From the NCBI GenBank assembly GCA_030407085.1, contig CM059582.1, positions 21,403,001 to 21,467,000 of the forward strand: DNA of 64,000 nt, given 5' to 3'. The position numbers and the translations under genes were made by a program. The notes under the pieces were generated by a model. It worked only from the letters and a program-made list of their open reading frames with translations, did not search any database and had not been told where the DNA came from. The DNA comes from Trichopria drosophilae. Its lineage: Eukaryota; Arthropoda; Insecta; Hymenoptera; Diapriidae. Below are positions 22,837 through 34,500 of the stretch, piece after piece. Position 1 is the stretch's first letter; each line of letters starts with the position of its first letter.

Positions 22837-22943
22837 CTATAGTCCCAGGCGTTTCAGCTTTCGGACTTCTCCATTTGACAGAGTGCTTCTGCCTCTGCCT
22901 CCTCTGCCTCTGCCACTAGGCCTCCTTTGAACACTTGGCCCTC
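22837..22943 (-). CDS. Possible terminal exon of an RG-rich protein
   Basis: On the minus strand a good acceptor (AATTTGTAATTTCAG) is followed by 107 nt open to a TAG. The peptide contains QRRPSGRGRGGRGRSTLSNG and ends EVRKLKRLGL. Arg/Gly-rich tails are typical of RNA-binding proteins such as snoRNP and Sm-family members. AATAAA-type signals follow within about 50 bp. No upstream exon could be identified in the window. It could be the last exon of a gene whose earlier exons lie among the repeats at higher coordinates, or a retained fragment. Confidence 0.4.
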
Positions 22944-23694
22944 CTGAAATTACAAATTTCATTTAAGTAATCCGTAAATAGTTATAAATTTTAAATCCTT
23001 TCTCTAATTTTTTATTTCGCTGTTTGAACTTTTTGAATACATTCTAGTCCAAAAATACTTTAACATTATGTTAATTTAAAAATGTGGATTAAAATTATAT
23101 TCTGAAATCCAAACGAGTATATAAATAATATGTTTGTTAAAATCTACTAAAATAGAATTGCAATTATATTAATACATATCAACACATATTTATTCTTTGT
23201 GGTTCAAATAGAGAATTCCAATGAACTATAATTGATTTCCGATTGCTGGGAGTCTCGGTAAAATTTAAATCATATATATGATTTCAAAAAATTTAAATAT
23301 CTATATACAGTAGAACCACGCTGGATGGCAATAGGGGAAGCATCGCATCGCTTCTACCTCTGTGCTGCAATCACGTGACGAACAACCTCGAAACAAGATG
23401 TTGGATCTAAAATCTTATTACGATAGTGAATCTTACGTCGAGGCAAGGTTTCAGATAAAAAATCTTTTATTCCAAAAGTAACATCAAAACAAAGTTTTAG
23501 ATCTAAAAACATGTTACGATAGTGAAACTTAGGTCGAGTCAAGATTTTACATAGGAAGTATTTTCCTCAGTTCAAAAATACTACCGAGCCAAGTTGTCAT
23601 TAGTATGTCATATGGTTCTTACCATACACGAAGTCTGCAGCAATGATAAATATCATTTGGGCATGTCAGAGCGTAAACATTGATAAGATAGACG
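22944..23694. other. AT-rich DNA with diverged direct repeat and TIR-like motif
   Basis: No supported gene. A segment around GATCTAAAAnCnTnTTACGATAGTGAA is repeated about 98 bp apart (23391 and 23489). TACAGTAGAACCACGCTGG at about 23308 resembles a pogo/Tc1-type terminal repeat, but no partner end was found. Confidence 0.4.
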
Positions 23695-24165
23695 TTATAT
23701 GCGAGGATGTTCGTTACCTTCGCCAAACGTTATAGTGCGAGGATATTCGTTACCTTCGCCAGACGAGACAGTGCGAGGATGTTCGTTACCTTCGCCAACT
23801 TACGATAGACGAGACTATGCGAGGATGTTCGTTACCTTCGCCAAACGTTATATGCGAGGATGTTCGTTACCTTCGCCAGACGAGACAGTGCGAGGATGTT
23901 CGTTACCTTCGCCAACTTACGATAGACGAGACTATGCGAGGATGTTCGTTACCTTCGCCAAACGTTATATGCGAGGATGTTCGTTACCTTCGCCAGACGA
24001 GACAGTGCGAGGATGTTCGTTACCTTCGCCAACTTACGATAGACGTGACATGCGGGGATGTTCGTTACCTTCGCTAGACGAGACATGCGAGGATGTTCGT
24101 TACCTTCGCCAACATAAGATAGATGAGACCTGACGAGGATATTTGTTCCCTCCGCCAACGTAAGA
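23695..24165 (+). repeat. Minisatellite, ~12 units of GAGGATGTTCGTTACCTTCGCC
   Basis: About twelve copies of a 22-bp core alternate with three different spacers (AAACGTTAT, AGACGAGAC and AACTTACGATAGACGAGAC). This yields a higher-order repeat of roughly 115 bp present about three times; the last units are degenerate. The long ORFs read through the array are by-products of the repeat. Confidence 0.9.
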
Positions 24166-24498
24166 CTAACCATATATTCAATAGTATATGAATGATATAA
24201 AATTGTATTATCTTCAGGAATCTAGGAAATCGCCTAAATTATAATGGGAAAGGAAAACGGAACTGATGGGACAATGGGCACTTAGCGAGTGTGGAACGTA
24301 GTCACAAACCGTATAAATACGGCTGCAGGGCCACTATCAGTCAGTATTCCGTCCGAAGGTCTACAGGGATGCATCGCGAGGAAAATACCATGGTAGATGG
24401 TAGAGCATAGACAGCGTGGTTGAGGAGAAGAACAAGAAGAGTTCTGTTTGCCTTGATTCGCAGGACGTGACCTCATCGTCGTACGTGACACCGGCCAA
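24166..24498. other. Intergenic segment
   Basis: No supported gene. Besides the promoter-like pair listed separately at 24312-24342, nothing recognisable is visible. Confidence 0.4.
24312..24342 (+). promoter_or_regulatory. Candidate core promoter (TATA + Inr)
   Basis: TATAAATA at 24312-24319 is followed 27 bp later by TCAGTC (insect Inr consensus TCAKTY, A at 24339). No downstream gene is recognised, so this may be fortuitous or belong to a lost element. Confidence 0.3.
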
Positions 24499-24700
24499 AT
24501 CCTGCAATGTCTATCCGAACGAATCCGACCCAATGCGACATCTGTTTTTTATCTTTTTCAATCCGCGCAATCCTACAGTATCTATCCGAATGAATCTGAA
24601 CCGAGTCCGATATAGACGTTTTATCTTTTCCAATCGCCGCAATAATGCAGTGTATATCGGAACGAATCTTATTCGAACCGTTTTAATCCGATTTTTATGC
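24499..24700 (+). repeat. Three degenerate ~72-bp tandem units
   Basis: Each unit contains a version of TGCAnTGTCTATCCGAACGAATC followed by TTTTATCTTTTnCAATC. Units begin at about 24499, 24571 and 24641 and are diverged, so the array is old. Confidence 0.6.
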
Positions 24701-24754
24701 ACGAACCAATCCGAATCATTCCGAATTTTTTTACCAGGGGGGGTGTAAAATGCA

Positions 24755-25165
24755 ATTTTACGCTCGACATGTTATTAGATAAGAGAGTGCGTAAAATCGA
24801 CATTTGACGCCCGAGTTGCATACATTTTTTGTTCTGCGTGCGCAAAATTCGTGCGCTCCGCGTAGTGGGTCAAATACGATGTTACGCAGGTGTGATGACC
24901 GCGACACCAGAGGGGCCCGGCTTCGCCGGATCCGACGGGGAGTCGCCGGTCAGTACCAATGCGTAAACTCTTATTTTACGCCCTCCGAGTGGTGTGTACA
25001 ATCGAATTTTACGCACGCAGTGTCAAAATAGTAGTTTTCGATACAAGTGCGTATGCGTAAAGAACTTTACACATACACACGTGTGCCGAAATATTGTTTA
25101 CGTACGGCTTTTCCGTGCGTAAAGTATAATCGAGTGCGTAAAGTTTACTTTACGCACAAGTTTAC
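24755..25165. repeat. Cluster of GTGCGTAAA / TTTACGCAC motifs
   Basis: Within 410 bp the nonamer or close variants occur about eleven times in both orientations (for example near 24759, 24788, 24959, 24975, 25007, 25053, 25115, 25134, 25150 and 25165). Positions 25134-25157 form a hairpin with 10-bp arms GTGCGTAAAG/CTTTACGCAC. A GC-rich island (about 24890-24950) interrupts the cluster. The left edge follows TTACCAGGGGGGG at 24731. Confidence 0.7.
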
Positions 25166-27673
25166 TTTACGCACCGAAAAGACGTACATAAATACATTTT
25201 CTAAGTAACTACGAATGGATTTAAACAAATTCTATTTTTTCAACTTTTTACAATTTTTATTCTAGCACCACTTAATTCCACGTCAAAAATTAGTAAATAA
25301 ATAATTTTTTCAAATTTTTTAAAGGTACATTTCATAGAACTAATTTTGTGGGTGTACCCGCTCCTTAAGCATCCATATAATACTGTTGTATCTTCTTTGT
25401 ATTTGAAACTTTTTTCAATCTGTGTTGTAACGAGCCGTTTGACTCGACCGCGAGCGGGAGAGAAGGAGTAAAGGAGAGAAGGAGCTAAAACAAAAATGTA
25501 GGAAGAAAAGTGACTTAAGAAATTGAGAAAATCGGCGCGGTAAAAAAGTGAACGGGTTCGCACATGCGAATCACCGAACCCCAACCTCACCTGCCTGGGT
25601 GATCAAACGCGGGAAGACGGAGAGACCCGAGGACTCACGACGCGGCGCTACGAGCGCGGTCGGAGCGCTCTAAGCGCAGTTAGGGCGCATGTGCGAATAC
25701 CGAGAAATGGCGCGGGCTTCAAATGTGACGGCCGGGCTGTCAGTTTGAAATGGACGAATGACATTAAAAAAACTGACAGTTCCGTCAACAATCCGGAATA
25801 TTGACTGAGGGGGTTGGGTGAACCCGGAGGATTCAAGTCTATAAATAGGACTCCCGGGGATGGACTCACTCTCTCTTTTCCCGATCAACGAGGACGTAGA
25901 CACCGCAACCCGGACCTGCATACTCTGGAGCCACGAGGTCGACGGGGCGGGTCCGGACCTCCAGTAAATCTGCGGTGTCCTAAAAGAATATCTGACCAAT
26001 CCGGTCGAAGAACCAAGGTGAGCGCACTCAACTCCCCACATTCAACAAAAATAAAAAGGAAGAGAATTAGCCGTCCGCTTCCCCTTTTTGAGACCTTAAA
26101 AAGTGCTGGAAGCAGTGACGGCTATCATCAGAAAGGGTACCCGGGGAGGCGCTCACCCATCAAATCTGCAATAGACTTCGACCGGCGGATTCTTGACGAT
26201 CCTGAGAAAGAGAAACCCTGATAACAACGGAGAAGAGAATGAATAATGGACGCAGCATCATCATGGGAAGATAGTGCTCCTTCTCTCCACATAAATGCGG
26301 TAAATGCGGTATGTGTTAAATGTATTATATAATGTCAATTTTAGCCGCGTAATTTAACCGAAATTTATATGTATATATATTATCTGTGTGATCGTATGCA
26401 ATTTGAATGTGTGTTCGCGTCTTAAATTATTTGCCGCGTAAGTTATTCCGTCGTTGACGATATTAATAATTTTATATATTGACTCCACGGACTTACCAAC
26501 GGCTCAATGACTAATTTTTATTATACTGACTCTTATTTTATTTATATTCGCGTTTGACCGAGGATGTTGGTTGTAACGGGGCGTTACGTTGTCCAGGAGT
26601 CGTGCCGCGGTCGCGAGAGCGCGGAGTGATACATCAATTCGAATCGATCGATAATAGAATCGTTTCAGGAACGAACGGCCCCGAAAATGCCCGAGCGCCG
26701 CCGGCGACGGCGGTCGGAGATGCGCGGCAGCGGCGAGCGCCGCAGTCAGTTCCGAGTACACCTTCAGGAAGGAAGGATCGAGAGTCTCGAGAAAATTTTC
26801 TAGTAGGAAAGAGTCCGAACGTAAAAGCGTCGCGTGAACTGTAGAAAAAGCGAAATCCACTGTCGACTGCGTCATCGCGAGTACAGAGAAACGGGCCGCC
26901 AACCCCAGGAACCGGAGGACGAAGTGCCGTCAGCCAAGGACGAGAACTGCCGTCCAGCCGAGGACGAGACGGCCGTCTTAGCGAGGACGAGGCGCAATTC
27001 CGAGGACGAGCGGACGAAACGCCAAATCTGGGAGCAACCAATTGTAAGTCGGCCGTGGGCCACACGTGTGTTTATTTCAAATAAATTGAGAGGGCAAGAA
27101 GGCCCGATATCCTTTTTTTAAATAAAGATAATTATTATTATTATTGTTTCCTGCTACACCCCTTTCGTAGCTTGTGCGGGCGGTGTGCGGTGCCGCCGTA
27201 GGGAAATTTCGCGATCCCCGTTTCAGGCGCGGAAGGAGGCAGGAGCCGACTTCCTCTGGGCGAGCTCGTGCTCTACCGGGAGTTTGCCAGCTAGCCGGGC
27301 TGAGCAAAAAAAAAAAAAAAAGCGAGTCGTCCACCTGGCGCGGGGTTTTTCCGAGAAAACCCCAAAGCCCGCTTCACGGGCGGTGGACGACAAGCCAATA
27401 AATTTTGGCCGTAAAAAGCAGCCATTATATGGTATGTGTGTGTTTGTTTTTAATGGCGAGTTCAATTATAATTGTATAAAATTCAAAGAAATTCAAATAT
27501 ATGTTTAATTGAATGACTAAATATAATTATGACGTGTATTTTATTTCAGCACCTTACGATTCCAATCTACAATGTTTATTTATTATTGCTAATGACTTAT
27601 AATTTGACGTATTTATTTTCATGTTTGGACGATTCGTTAAAGTTTTAATTAACTGACTCCGATTCGTTTCAGT
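25166..27673. other. Non-coding, locally GC-rich region with promoter-like site
   Basis: No gene is supported. Contents are: a TATA/Inr-like pair at 25840-25870; a GC-rich, ORF-containing stretch (26540-27060) in which GAGGACGA recurs about every 25-30 bp near 26920-27015; an (ATT)n tract at about 27130; an A17 run at about 27307; and a hairpin at about 27327-27393 (GTCGTCCACC/GGTGGACGAC). The segment from 25430 to 26480 has the look of an LTR or leader (TGTAACGAGCC start, internal TATA), but no second copy was found. Opposed ORFs overlap throughout and none carries motifs. Confidence 0.35.
25840..25870 (+). promoter_or_regulatory. Candidate core promoter
   Basis: TATAAATAG at 25840-25848, with an Inr-like TCACTC whose A (25868) is 28 bp downstream. 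It would drive transcription rightward into the ORF-poor GC-rich segment. It may be an LTR promoter. Confidence 0.3.
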
Positions 27674-29320
27674 GTATGCAGTCATTACGATACTGCACAG
27701 TATGTCTCGTTTCAAGGGAAAACAAGACAGCGGATGAAGAAATGTAGGCAAACGGCGAAGGGAAGCGGAGAGAAGACAAATTTGCGAGGCATAAGAAGTT
27801 TGGAGCAGTTGACGAAATATTTAATATCAGGGAAGTCGCAAAAACATTACTGAAAAGCGATAGAGGGCACATTTTACATGTCAAAATTATAGGAGCCGGA
27901 ACAGATACAGCCATTTTATTATATAACCCGCAACTTTCCGACTCTGTGTCTTCTTGTAAGTGGATTCTTGCAGACGCCACTTTTGACACCGTACAACAAA
28001 TTAAAGGAGTTTGCCAACTGCTCACAATCATGACGATTAAAGAAGGGAGGGTAGGATCGAATATTATACATAATCAATACATTCCAAAATATTGAAGTAA
28101 AATATACATTTACATTTTACATCAATCGTCTGTACAGCCAATACCTTTTATATGGATACTAATGCCATCTAAAAAGCAGGTGTCTTACGTTGAAGTTTTA
28201 AACGTAATAAAAACAATGATAGCCGTTAAATTTCTACCGAATCATCTAATGAGTGATTTTGAGGTGGCCTTAAGAAATGCCCTTACAACGACCTACGCAG
28301 CCAGTTCAGTACATGGATGCCTGTTTCACTACAGCCAGGTATGATGTTTTTGTACTGCAACTCTACTTATCTAATGCGTACAGTCTAGTTTTCACTGGCA
28401 TTATAAACAGATTTTCCATAATTTTCAAAATTATCTTCTCAAAACTTATTTGTATAAAGTAGCTAAAAATATAATTCTTTTTGGCGAAAGTTGGTACCTG
28501 AAGTAGTGTGGGTAATATCTATTTAATATGAGGCATATTCATTAATTTTATACTTTTTGAAAGTTTAGTTATTGAATATGTTTCCACGTGATCACGAAAA
28601 ACGTAGAAACAGTTTCATTGTTTAATGCTCCTAATGGTTACATTACATTTAAAATCACCAGCATCCGTAGTATTAAAAAATATGTGGAATTATTCATATA
28701 CGTTTTGTTATTAGAGGCTTCATAATATATTTCTAGGTATTTTATTATTATTTTATTAATGCACCATTATCTTATGACTTGCTACGAAAGCTTCACCCGT
28801 AATGATGACCCGGGGTCACTGTGGCAGCAAACATTTTAAAAATACTTTATTACACGCCATAACAGTTATGAATATTTTAAATAAACTGTTCTATCACAGA
28901 TTAATATCTGTGGTTCTATCATGTTTTGTACAATAGTATTGTAATTTTTTAATTACTTAACATTGAGTGACAACTTTTTGTAGGCGTTGCGTAAACAGGC
29001 TCGGCAAAAAGGCATGCAACGACTGTTGCAAAAGGACAATGATGTAAAACTTGTTCTCTACCGATTTATGTCGTTGGCGTACCTCCCTCCTACAAGAATT
29101 CCTGATGGAGTGGAATATATAAGGGAACAAATGATCACCAAAATGGAAAAGTTGTGGAGGCCATTTTTTATTTATTTCCAAAAAGAGTGGATGGAAAAAG
29201 TAAAGCCGGAGGTATTTTCTGTATATGACCTCGAACACCGCACCAACAATGCGATCGAATATTACCATAGGTGTCTTAGTAAGAACATACAAAAGAAACC
29301 AACGCTTGGATTGTTCCTTG
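27674..29320 (+). pseudogene. MULE-like transposase with introns
   Basis: Three plus-strand exons join in one frame. Exon 1 runs to 28050 and contains the first catalytic block (WILADATF, followed by VCQLLTIM). Exon 2 is 28138-28338 (MPSKKQVSYVEVL, then MSDFE and GCLFHYSQ). Exon 3 is 28984 to about 29320 (ALRKQARQKGMQRLL, LAYLPP, EHRTNNAIEYYHRCL). Introns are 28051-28137 and 28339-28983; both are GT-AG and phase 0. The order matches the MULE/Mutator-type transposase domain. The 5' part carries a TAG at 27745-27747 in the frame used, after an acceptor-like TTTCAG at 27673. The end after 29320 is unclear. It may be a decayed transposase or a domesticated gene with a wrongly guessed first exon. 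Confidence 0.7.
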
Positions 29321-29883
29321 GTATTTTTACTATATTATTTGGAATTTTAGTTCAACTTAAAAATGGATTTGCGATAATGTTTGTATTATTCAAATTCAAC
29401 AAAATCTTTTAATTCTTAGTGGAAATATTTTTTGTTTTTTTAATTATTCACATATTACAAATACTAAAAGCATATCGACGCTTAAGAAACAACACCGCGT
29501 ATCACATTTTTCACGACTTTTCAAGAGATCCAAAAAAATAATTTCCGCATTAATTAAGAATTTCTTTGAAATTGTTTTAATGTTTACAGATGTTTATAAG
29601 ATTTTGTAAAAGTATCGGTACGACAGCTTGGAACAAACAGGCAAATGGAAAATGCTATAAGATACGGTATGTTGCCACTTCTACCTAAAAGGGTAAAAGC
29701 AATTATGTAATTTTTAAAACTATTACGCTATCTGTTGGTTTTAGTTCAATTAGATTCAGCGTACAATTTTTTATATAATGACATATATAACTAATTTTGC
29801 CCAAAAAATGAATTACGCTATGTTGTTTCTTAAGCGACGATGTAATAGTATCAGTTATAATATTGAAAATTATGAATTAATGT
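29321..29883. other. Tail of MULE-like region, AT-rich
   Basis: A further exon of the MULE-like gene may start at about 29590 after TGTTTACAG, but frames there contain stops. Nothing else is supported. Confidence 0.3.
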
Positions 29884-30596
29884 GTAACGGAACATTTTTT
29901 GGGAGCCCTACTCACCCAACAGGCCGGATAGCTCACCCGGAACACTTTTACCTTTTCAAATGATGATTAAAAATACAAGAACGTAAAAATTAATTTTTTC
30001 CTGGATAGGTACCGATTCATAGTATCATTAAGAAAGTGTATGCACTATACTTATACGGTTTATAAAGACTGTTAAAAGCGTGAAAACCGACGCTATTCCA
30101 CTTTAATGCTTCTATATCGAAAATAGAGCAAAATAGAGAAAAATTGCACTCAACCTTTTTTTGTAGGGCGCTAAATTTCCTACAAAAAGTCAGTGGCAGC
30201 CATACTCTAACATTAGTAGTTAAACCAAAAACGAAACACGAATTTTGACAAAACACTTTGCGTGTTTACATTGGTTATCGATCAAATTGTAAGCAGACGT
30301 TCCAGTGTTGTTCATGGCTAAACTAGTAATGTTAGACTGGGGCTGCCACTAACTTTCTTGTAAGAAATTTCGCGCTCTGCAAAAAGCTTTAGTGCAATTT
30401 TGTTCTCTTATGCTCTATTTTCGATAGAGAAATATTATAGTGGAAAAAATGCTGGTTTTTACGCTTTTAATAATCTTCATAAACCATATAAGTAATTTGA
30501 TCGTCTAAAAAAGTACATACACTTTCTTAATGATACTCTGATTCGGTATATATTTAAAAAAAAATAAATTTCACTTTTTTATGAACCGTTTTTCTT

Positions 30597-31196
30597 AATA
30601 AATATCGTATATTTTTCCATGGCCATTACAGTTCTGTATATTAAAAAAACCTCAAGCCCAACGTTTCGACCTTTTGTTGGTCCTCTTCAGGGGCATCTAT
30701 TTAATAAAAAATAACAATTTAAAAAAAATAAATAAATAAATAATATAAATAAAACACTTATCACAAACAACGCATAAAATTTGACGGGTAACAAAAGATT
30801 TGAATTGAATACATTTAAACGCACCGTATACGAGTCAGATGGAACAATAAGACTAAACACAATGTCAACAAGAGCGTATAAATATGCTTTCCAGTGCACA
30901 ATATTAGTATACAATATGTAAGAAAATATTAGTAACGACCGAATGTAAGAATAGAATTAAAAATTTTAAAGAGAACACAAAATAAATAAAACTCAATAAA
31001 TCTATAAAAATAAATAAATAATAAATATAATAAATAATATATAATAACAAATGTCCAAAATAAAATAAATAGTCCAGTTAGTGGTAAAAAGTCAATAAAT
31101 GTTAAAATAAATGTTAAAATAAATAAAATAAGTTAAGTATTCAGGTGGTTAAAAGTCAAAAAATAAAAAATAAAATAAATGAAGTATCAAAACAAT
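30597..31196 (-). repeat. PLE terminal repeat (left)
   Basis: Near-identical reverse complement of 37280-37874, distinguished by small indels in the A/T-rich part. It includes the minus-strand hammerhead-like motif at 30656-30694. Confidence 0.85.
30656..30694 (-). ncRNA. Hammerhead-ribozyme-like motif (left PLE repeat)
   Basis: On the minus strand: stem I GCCC, core CTGAAGA, a stem-loop GACC-AACAAAA-GGTC, core GAAA, then ACGT as a minimal palindromic stem III with a U before the stem I partner GGGC. This fits the type I hammerheads with very short stem III known from PLE termini. One G (after CTGAAGA) has no partner in stem II, so activity may be reduced. It is the same as the right-hand copy. 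Confidence 0.6.
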
Positions 31197-31297
31197 ATGT
31201 TATAACAACCACTTAACTTTTCAGTGTCAATTCTGTAATAAATACTATTTATAAATTTCTTAATATGTATCATTTCTTTAATGTTTCTTTTTTTCCA
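31197..31297 (-). pseudogene. PLE endonuclease C-terminal coding segment (3' of LINE insertion)
   Basis: After the LINE, the minus-strand PLE frame resumes without a shift and runs from about 31297 to the left terminal repeat. It includes the KEMIHIKKFINSIYYR stretch and ends near SGCYN. This tail pattern (Arg-rich, Glu, Asn/Asp, Leu) is typical of the region after GIY-YIG in PLEs. It belongs with the segment at 36657-37279. Confidence 0.75.
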
Positions 31298-31311
31298 ATG
31301 TTTCTCGTTAT
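31298..31311. repeat. Target-site duplication of LINE copy 1 (left)
   Basis: ATGTTTCTCGTTAT at 31298-31311 is repeated at 36657-36670 on the other side of the LINE. The last T abuts the T run that is the element's A tail. Confidence 0.9.
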
Positions 31312-31502
31312 TTTTTTTTTTGTATTTGTATTTATTACTCTCGTATGGGGGTACACCTGTTGAGAGGAGAGTTCCGGACTAAGACGTAGACATAGTTCGC
31401 GGATACATAAATAAAATAGTCGTACGCTTTATAACAAAAACAAAAATTAACCTAGTATGAATTAAAACGAAAGGGCGCTATAAACTTAAAGAGAAGCTAA
31501 AA

Positions 31503-34500
31503 CTAGTCGCCCAGCAGAAATTGTCTTCTGACATGGGTCGCTCTCACAAATCTTAATAGTATTTTTGCTGAGAAAAGATCTGTGTTACATATTAGGGTAC
31601 AAAAAAGGTTGTTAGGAGAACTCGCGGGAACAAGTGCAGCAAAATCGCGGCGGACTGGCGCAAGTGATGGGCATTCAGCGAAAATATGACGAAGAGAGTC
31701 TGGCACATTCATATTGCACAGAGAGCATGGCGTTTGCGGATTGAAGCTGAGACGCATACCGGAGACTGAGAGCGAGCGCGTGAAAAGTGTTGCCAGTCTA
31801 AGTTGAGCTTTTACTCTTAGGCAAGGCAGAGGCAAACGCGGCGGGTACAGGGTATATGACGAGTCGGAGAGCTGGCGGAAAATTGGCAGCTGTACATTCT
31901 CAGAATTATAGTATCTTGCCAAATCTTTTGCTTTACAAGAATCCATATATTTAGCAATTAAACGCGGGCCAGCGTCCGCCCAGGACTCGGCGTCAAAGCT
32001 GCCCCGCAGAGCATCCGCATCCGCCTCATCCAAAAGCGAGAGGAGCTGCGTAAGCCAGTTTCGCGGCTCCTCTGGAGATAAAACAGACAGCTCTCTTAAA
32101 CGAATAAGCAAAATCTTGGGCAGCCTGGAGTCGGGCAGTCTGAGGGTCTTAATTATCCATTTTAGCGACTGATTTAGTATCTCGACCGCAATCGGAGGGA
32201 TACCGAGCTCTAGACGAATTAAATAGGCCGGGGCATTTCTCGGCAAATGAAGAAGCCTTTTAAAAAAGTCAATCTGCACCGACTCCAGCCTGTCCAAGTA
32301 TCGGAGAGCCCAAAACGGAGCTGCGTATAAAAGGACCGATGTAACCAAGGCTTTGTACAGTTTCCAGTATGCGTCCCACGCATCCATCTTCGCAGAGTTT
32401 ATTGTCGCCAGAGACGCAGCGGTCGCGGCCCCTGTTCGAATGACGGCGTCCTCATACGGCTGAAGGCCCGACGCTGAAGAGGAAAACACAATGCCTAAAA
32501 ATCTGTATGCGCTTGTAATTTCAATAGGAGTGTTATAGAACAGAAATCCTCTCGAGAACTGGTCGAGCGGGCCAGCCCTTCTGAAACAAATTATCTTGGT
32601 CTTCTCGACATTTACAGTGAGCTGGTTAGTCGAGCAGTAGTCGGAGAGGATTCTTAGCTTACGGCGAAGATCTGAGGGAGAAAAAGCAAGAATAGTAAGA
32701 TCATCAGCGTAGAGGAGCATTAGCAGATCGACGGATCTGGTAACGTCCACCCCGCGAACATTGTTATCCCGGAAAAAAGTGACTATGTCTGAAATGTACA
32801 AAATAAATAATAATGGACTCAGAATTTCGCCTTGAAGCACACCTACGGATACATTGAAACGCGACACTCCACCTTCATCGTTGTTAAACAAAACTGACGC
32901 TGCACGATATAGCGCGCTAAGCACCCTGACGAATTTAGCGCTAACACCTAGTCCAAGGAGCTTACGCCATAGGAGAGCATGAGGGACGGAATCAAAGGCC
33001 CTCTTAAAGTCAACGAAAAGGCTGAAAAGTTTCGCGTTCCGGCGTCGCAAGATGACCTGCGCGGATGCGAGGAGGCAGAAGATGTTGTCCACGGTCGCCC
33101 TCCCACCCCGAAAGCCAGATTGCTCCTCCGGAAGAATGGCTCTCTGCGTTGCCCACTTGGACAGGCGTGTACATAAGATCTGAGAAAAGAGCTTCGCCAG
33201 GGCCTTAGTTATCGCAATTATACGGTAATTAGAGGGGTCGAGACGCGCACCTTTCTTGTACACGGTAAAGATCGTCGAATCGGCCCATCCTTGGGGAAAG
33301 ACCTCCTCAGCAAAAATCCTATTAAAGAGCGAAAGAAGGGGAGAAAGTCCTTGGGAGTCCATGTGCTTAAGAAGTTCAGCGGGAATTTTGTCCGGCCCAA
33401 TGGCTTTCCCCACCCTCAGGGCTCTTAAACTGTCTCTAAGTTCTGACGCAGTGAGAGGTGAGTCCAGCTCGGGGTCAAAAGTGCCAAAATACTGCACAGG
33501 CGAGAAATCTGTTTGAGGGAAGATCTCGCGAAAAAACGCGTTCCAGGCTTCATCTGACACTTGATGACGAAGCGTGGGTTTTGAGCGAAATTTGCGTATT
33601 GCAGACCAAAAATCTGCAGAATTACGGACTGCCGCAAATCTGTCGGCAATATTATAGTCAAAGGAACGTTTCTTGGCTGTTAGTAAGTTAGAGTAAAATC
33701 TGCGAGATTCCCTAAACTCTTCCGAGGTGACCGCGCTATATCCCGACCCTCTCATACGTCTCAGAGCACGCGCGAGAGATCTCTTCGCGGAGAGACACTC
33801 CCTGTCGAACCACTGATTTTCAAAATCACGGGACGAATTATTAACGCGGATACAAAAATCTTTTAAAAGTCCGGATGAAAGCGCCGAGCCACGGATTGCT
33901 TCAGTTAACCGACTATAGTATTCGTCGAGATCATTAGAGACAGTGGAAACGGCGCTATGAAACGAAGCCGAGACAGACGCTTGAAAAGACGCAAAAACAA
34001 TACTTGCCCCGTCCGGGGGGTCCTGATAACGGGTCACTCGCCGAATTACAGAGCCCCGAGCAGATGCCTGAGGGGGAGGTTCATCCTCGGAGAGATAAAG
34101 CTCCACGAACACAGGCAGATGGTCGGAGCCGCATAGATCGTCGCCGATCGTGAGATCGTGAATATAGTGTACATGCGGACTCGAAACCCAGACGAGGTCA
34201 ACGACGCTAAAGCCCCTCTGCCCGAGAAACGTGTAATGTGCCGGGAAGTCACTGGACGATCGGCCATTTAACAAGGCAAAATTATTAGTAGTCATAAAAT
34301 CGGACAAGAGGGTTCCGCGGCGGTTGAGAGTCTCGTCATGGGATAACCTACATGCTCGCACAGAGGACTCCTCAAAAATTTGAGTTATAACACTTAGTGA
34401 GTCGGACGAGCCCACTCGACAATTAAAATCACCTCCCAGAATAAAAATACAGTCCGAGAACTGGACATTCAGTGAGTCTAGAACAGATTGTAAAGAGGAA

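Noticed and set aside
23699..24133. 144-codon ORF with repeated MRGCSLPSP peptide
   Set aside because: By-product of the minisatellite; several frames and both strands are open through the same units.
25430..26480. Possible complete LTR retrotransposon or solo LTR
   Set aside because: TGTAACG start and internal TATA are suggestive, but no second copy, primer binding site or gag/pol frame was found in the window.
30687..30914. 75-codon hydrophobic ORF duplicated in mirror at 37556-37783
   Set aside because: It sits in the non-coding part of the PLE terminal repeats. Its identity between copies reflects repeat identity, and it has no upstream coding context.
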